Source of the DNA: Cristatella mucedo
Taxonomy: Eukaryota; Bryozoa; Phylactolaemata; Cristatellidae
Length of the DNA: 64,000 bases
Direction of reading: 5' to 3'
NCBI GenBank assembly: GCA_009760855.2
Contig: WPIO01000131.1
Coordinates: 1,024,501 to 1,088,500, forward strand
In this document: one piece after another, positions 60,000 to 64,000 of the stretch
Layout: every line of letters begins with the position of its first letter
How positions within the stretch are numbered: the first letter of the stretch is position 1
Notes under the pieces: model-generated
What the model saw: only the letters and a program-made list of their open reading frames with translations
What the model was told of the DNA's origin: nothing
The model's database searches: none
Program-made: the position numbers and the translations under genes

Positions 60000-61690
60000 G
60001 AGGGTAGGAGGAGGCCGAAACTAGTGCAGCAGTTCAGCTAGGTATGGAGGAACTAAGCCGTGGCAGGCCTAGTAGGTCGGCAAAAGAACTTTCCCCTGTG
60101 TCTCTTGATCAAATGGCAGCAATCTAGCTCTTTCGGCAAAGCAGACACGGGGTCAAGTTGTGGAATTTTCAAGCTAGCCTTGCAGCAATATTCATAGCCA
60201 TCTGCAGCGGCCTAGATGCATTTTCGGTAGCCCGGAAGAAATGCAATTACAATAATTAAGCGGAGACGGAACTAAGAAACTCATTAATTTGTTTGCAAGC
60301 CATGATGGTCGACAGCTCCAAGATTTAGATAGGGATCGGAGGCAATGGCTAGCTGTAGAAGCAGTCTTCTGAATGAAGCTTTTAAAATTCAGGCAACTGT
60401 CAAAAATTATACACAAATTTCGAGCACGTGGTGATCGCACAACAGCATCGTTTATTACAAACCCAAAGCCTTCTAAACCAGCATTGCCCTTCGGCTGTCC
60501 TATGAGCAGCAGTTCAGTGTTATCGTCGTTCAGTTTCAATAAATTTTCCGACATCCATAATCGAATGTCGGCAAGCACATCCGGTTTAACAGTTGCTGCA
60601 GCAGACTCTTCTAGTTTTAATGGCATACATATAAATACAGTTTAGTATCGTCAGAATTAAAGTGATATCCTATTCCATGGCCCTTAATCACTTTTCCCAT
60701 AGGCTGAGTATAAATGGGGAACAGCAAGGAACCAAGGGCGGACCATTGAAGGACTCCACAGGTGATCCGTCTCGTGGCCGAGACCTGACCCCCATTCGAA
60801 AGGAATTGAACATCAGATAAGTACGATTTAAACCATGGCTTGGCCTCTTCCGCCAGACCCATCGTTGTTCTCAATCGTTCCAGTATGGCATTGTGATCGA
60901 TGGTGTCGAAGGCAACTCATAGAACTAGCATAGCTAGGGCAGTGACGTTCCCGTCATCATTGCTGAACCGGATGTAATTGGTAACAGAGAGAAGCTTCAG
61001 TTGAGTGCTGCCCCTTGAATCTCAATTAAAAATTATCCGACATTTTATTCTTTTTAATGTAGCTGCGTATGTAGCTAGGTAATGTACCAGCTGCTTAGTC
61101 GTAGTTTTTTCAAGAACTCGACAAGATAGTAAGATGGGGAGCTGGGCTATAGGTGGCAAGGACCGATGGTTCTAATTTAAGCTTTTTAGATATCCAACGA
61201 TAGCCGACTTGAAGGACTTAAGTACGACTCCATTTTACAAAGAATCATTAAGATCTTGGTTATGGAGTGGCTACTCAGGTCTACCATTGAAGACCACAGA
61301 GATAATGGTATAAAGTCTTCAGGACACTAGCTCTCTTTACTAGACCTTATTTGAGTAGCCACATCGCACGAATAAACCTCAGAAAATCCTTGAAGGAAGG
61401 TAAGAAGATGCGATCCAGCAATCGCTTTAGTGGGATGCACATTGTGGAGGCAAACGTGCAACATTTATTCAGTAAAGAAGGCTGAAATCGTTTCGGCTGA
61501 GATGTTAATACCCGGGAGTTCTGACCTCTCTTCGTCGGCCCGTAAAATGTTTACTGCCTCACAAATCTGTTTAGGGTCTGACTGGCGGGACTCGAAAGAA
61601 ATCTTTAAAATACTAACTACTGATAGGAAACTAGATTCAGAATCACGAGGTTTATTTGCCACGAATCGGTGGTTGCTCATTGAGTAGAAT
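60000..61690 (-). mobile_element. LINE-B copy, long but broken
   Basis: From the C-terminal region at 60,000 (truncated there) up to the N-terminal finger at 61,690. Minus frames include VANKPRDSESSFLSVVSILKISFESRQSDPKQICE-type sequence (61,681-61,577), ISAETISAFFTE, the CGVLQWSALGSLLF palm (60,745), and YHFNSDDTKLYLY, where YADD has become NSDD. It retains the seven bases missing at 27.98 and 54.4 kb. Confidence 0.8.
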
Positions 61691-62280
61691 TGAAAGGTTT
61701 CTTTACCAGATGTGACTGCTGGGGGCTGCATTGTTAAATTGGATGGCTCAGGCCTCTGCCCAGCTGTAGGGGAGGGAAATAATACCCTGCCCTTTGCCCG
61801 TGGCTCAGTGGTGGCTCTGACAATGTCTTATTTAAGGTACTACAGCGGATTCATCGGTCGGGCTAGTCGGCCAGATCGTGGGCCATGCAGAATGACATCA
61901 CCACATGATTTCCTTTATGCAGCGATCCTGTCTATCTGAAGGGCCTTTCGCCGGCTCCTGCATATTCGCAGATCTGTTTTCCAAAGAAGGCTTACCATGG
62001 CAGGAGCCTTGCTTTGCAGCTTCCCACAGTCAAAGCAGCTGGTTCACTACGAGGATAGTGACCAGTGACCGTGGGTCCTACTAGGCCGTGTGGCAGGACT
62101 GTTCGGGGACGATCAGCAATACCCAGGGCTTCTAAATAGTACGATCCAGTGAGGCCACACTCAAAAGAGGATAAATAGACGACCCAACGTGCTCCCCAAG
62201 TCCGAGTTCCACCGGCCTAAAAATCCGACGTAATTACCTATCAGGCTAGGCATCTTACCACTCCTGCTTGACTAATTTAA
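61690..62280 (-). other. GC-richer segment upstream of the LINE-B copy
   Basis: It may be more 5' LINE-B sequence, which no other copy here extends into. A basic RICRSRRKALQIDR-like stretch is readable near 61,960-61,920. No endonuclease motif is seen. Confidence 0.3.
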
Positions 62281-62620
62281 TTTTTTAAATGCTTCCAAAA
62301 TACTTGGAATACAAAAAATACAAAACCCAACTTCCTGATATTTCAATGTCTGGAAAATCGCTTTAGACTGGAGTCACGATATACCTCAACTTGACGACTT
62401 ATAGAACGAAACACACATGTTTGTCACACCTTTTGCTGGGTATATGTGCATTTTACTTGGGGCGCTTATAAGCTATCAGTTGTTTGCATGCTGTACCATT
62501 AACCAGTATGTTATGTTTACTATAGAGCACATGAAAAGAACCTTTAACGAGATTCAGATCTCTGAATTCATAGCAGAAATTGTATTGTGATTGTTATGTA
62601 GTTCCCAATTGCTTCATGGA
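62280..62620 (+). mobile_element. LINE-A 3' UTR, decayed
   Basis: It follows the order of 9,405-9,740: the ATGCTTCCAAAATACTTGG stretch, GCATGCTGTACCATTAACC, then ACGAGATTCAGATCTCTGA as a worn stem-loop. Confidence 0.5.
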
Positions 62621-63240
62621 GGATAACCATAGAAAATGCAATTATCATGAACACAAATCCAACTGGAGGGATGGCAGGTGTCAACCTTCATTGCAAATTC
62701 CATCAATCGGAAAAATAAGTTTACCCGGATAAAAAAATGTTATGCGCTGTATGCAGTTTTCAAATCACGTCTAAAGGTTAAAAGAACAACTACACAAGGA
62801 GACTTGGATGATGTTTCTTGGGTGCAAGCTAGTGAGCATGCACTACAACCTCACGAAGGAGTATGTCACGAAGGCGATCATTAATTCAATAGTATGTCTA
62901 TGGAAATAGGTTGGAGTTTCTATGCAATGCAATGCCAGCCGAATGTTTACTTACAAAAATAGTTTCACAAATACAATATATAATTAATTGTATAGCATCC
63001 TAAGAGTTTAACCAAGATCCAGGGGTCAGACGTTATTTCCTGCCAAACCCTGCCATGGTCAGGCCACCCTGCTGCTCCACCTGCAGCCGAGCTAGGGTAA
63101 GATGGCTTCTTCAGTTAAACATCTTTATAATATCACATGTCCTATCAATAGTAAGGGAACTAAACAAGGCTACAGAGAGGATTCTACACAAGGTAACCTA
63201 TAGGGGTGCGAGATGAACCAGCAAGCATGAACAAATGTGT
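62620..63240. other. no identifiable feature
   Basis: A plus frame at 62,678-62,884 (SINRKNKFTRIKKCYALYAVFK) is open for 68 codons but shows no known domain. Confidence 0.35.
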
Positions 63241-63249
63241 TAATGTCTC

Positions 63250-63450
63250 ATTCGGCTTCCACAGTCCCACCGTTGTACTGACTCTGTTCCAACAATACAA
63301 ACGTACGCCGTCAAAGATCAGGCTAGCTAAATAACTGCATCGTGCTTCCTTTGCAGTAATTGCAAAGCGCCTACAAAGAGATTGAGGTCTCTGATAGCAC
63401 TACATCAAATGTTTTATTATTATTTCTACGATCATTATTATTATTATGAA
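63250..63450 (+). mobile_element. LINE-A 3' end
   Basis: CAAAGCGCCTACAAAGAGATTGAGGTCTCTGATAGC-type stem-loop (landmark only), followed by TTATTATTA tails at 63,415-63,446. Confidence 0.65.
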
Positions 63451-63451
63451 T

Positions 63452-64000
63452 TAACGATTAGTGGTAATATTCGAGATGCCATCAAGCATGCCACTGTTAG
63501 ATGTGGCATGCACTGGGTCAACATATAGGTATGGTGAGCAGCAGTTGTCAAAATGACAGCACCGATAAGCACATGAAGGACAAGTCACAATGACCAACTC
63601 AATGCTGTCAAGAACATAAGTGTTTGAAGCTAATTTTAAAATTCAGTCATGTTATGGCATACCGTGACGTCATTCGGGAGAGAGTTCGAGGCCTTGGGTG
63701 CATGTGAACCTAAAGCAGGGTCACCAGAGGATTGAGGTTCGTACGAGGCATATCTACACGATTTGAGTCAGAACAACTGGCGGTACGATTCTTCGCCTGG
63801 TGGGGAAGTAGTTGCACTAGGTAGGCTGGAGTGAGGGAAAGAAGGGACCGAAAAGTAAGTGGCCGAAATTTGAAGTCGATATGCTGCTTGAGTATCAGTG
63901 CAGGTCGGTGAGAAGTGATGGGGTGTGGCAACTGGGGCGCTCACGACAGTGAAGACTAGCTGCCGAGTTTTGCACAAACTGTAAGGGTCTGATTGCACAG
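63452..64000 (-). mobile_element. LINE-A copy, head-to-tail with the previous one, cut by window edge
   Basis: The 3' UTR and C-terminal ORF on the minus strand: HPITSHRPALILKQHIDFKFRPLTFRSLLSLTPAYL in a frame at 63,931-63,710, and LPHQAKN. The ORF continues beyond the window. Confidence 0.8.

Noticed and set aside
1-64000. CRISPR array, operon, phage or plasmid features
   Set aside because: No regularly spaced repeats, no ribosome-binding pattern or gene packing. The sequence is clearly eukaryotic.

Overview
The window looks like animal nuclear DNA that is poor in genes and rich in repeats (roughly 40% GC by eye). It has spliced exons with GT/GC-AG boundaries, TATA and AATAAA signals, non-LTR retrotransposons, a hAT DNA transposon and tRNA-derived SINEs, and nothing prokaryotic. 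The species cannot be fixed from the sequence. Tandem C-type lectin genes among L2/CR1-type LINEs with an (ATT)n tail would fit an invertebrate, perhaps a deuterostome, but this is a weak inference.

Host genes. The only host genes I can support are secreted C-type lectin-domain (CTLD) genes, all on the minus strand. Two look complete: gene A (about 20,035 to 17,059) and gene B (about 47,710 to 44,528). Each has a TATA-like box, a short 5' UTR exon, a signal-peptide exon, two CTLD exons and an AATAAA signal 36 bases past the stop. Each encodes about 186 residues, with QPD and WND carbohydrate-binding motifs. Two further copies are broken: copy D at the left edge (nonsense codons) and copy C at about 39.8-40.55 kb (exon 4 only, decayed).

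Duplication structure. Genes A and B lie in a segmental duplication: about 16,945-33,098 matches about 44,420-59,512 in the same orientation, at well over 90% identity by eye. Each copy also carries an older internal duplication (20.9-23.6 kb resembles 30.2-33.1 kb; 48.6-51.0 kb resembles 56.6-59.5 kb) and a tandem pair of roughly 0.92-kb units. An older inverted fragment lies at 13.1-14.3 kb. Shared flanks at about 37.1-37.6, 43.9-44.3 and 15.0-15.4 kb show still older copying.

Mobile DNA. Two LINE families dominate. LINE-A has the RT motifs GVPQGS and YADD, a 3' stem-loop and an (ATT)n tail. LINE-B has DLSAAFDTIDH and YADD and an ATTAC-type tail. A GTF2IRD2/ZBED-like hAT element (6,113-9,974, minus) is interrupted by a LINE-A copy and by a 209-bp repeat also found at 4,351-4,559. 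Further hAT 5' fragments, two fairly clear SINEs and several nested insertions are visible. Every transposon reading frame here is broken or truncated.

Stretches at 2.6-4.3, 5.7-6.1, 10.0-11.2, 35.5-37.1, 40.6-41.4 and 62.6-63.2 kb hold nothing I can identify.
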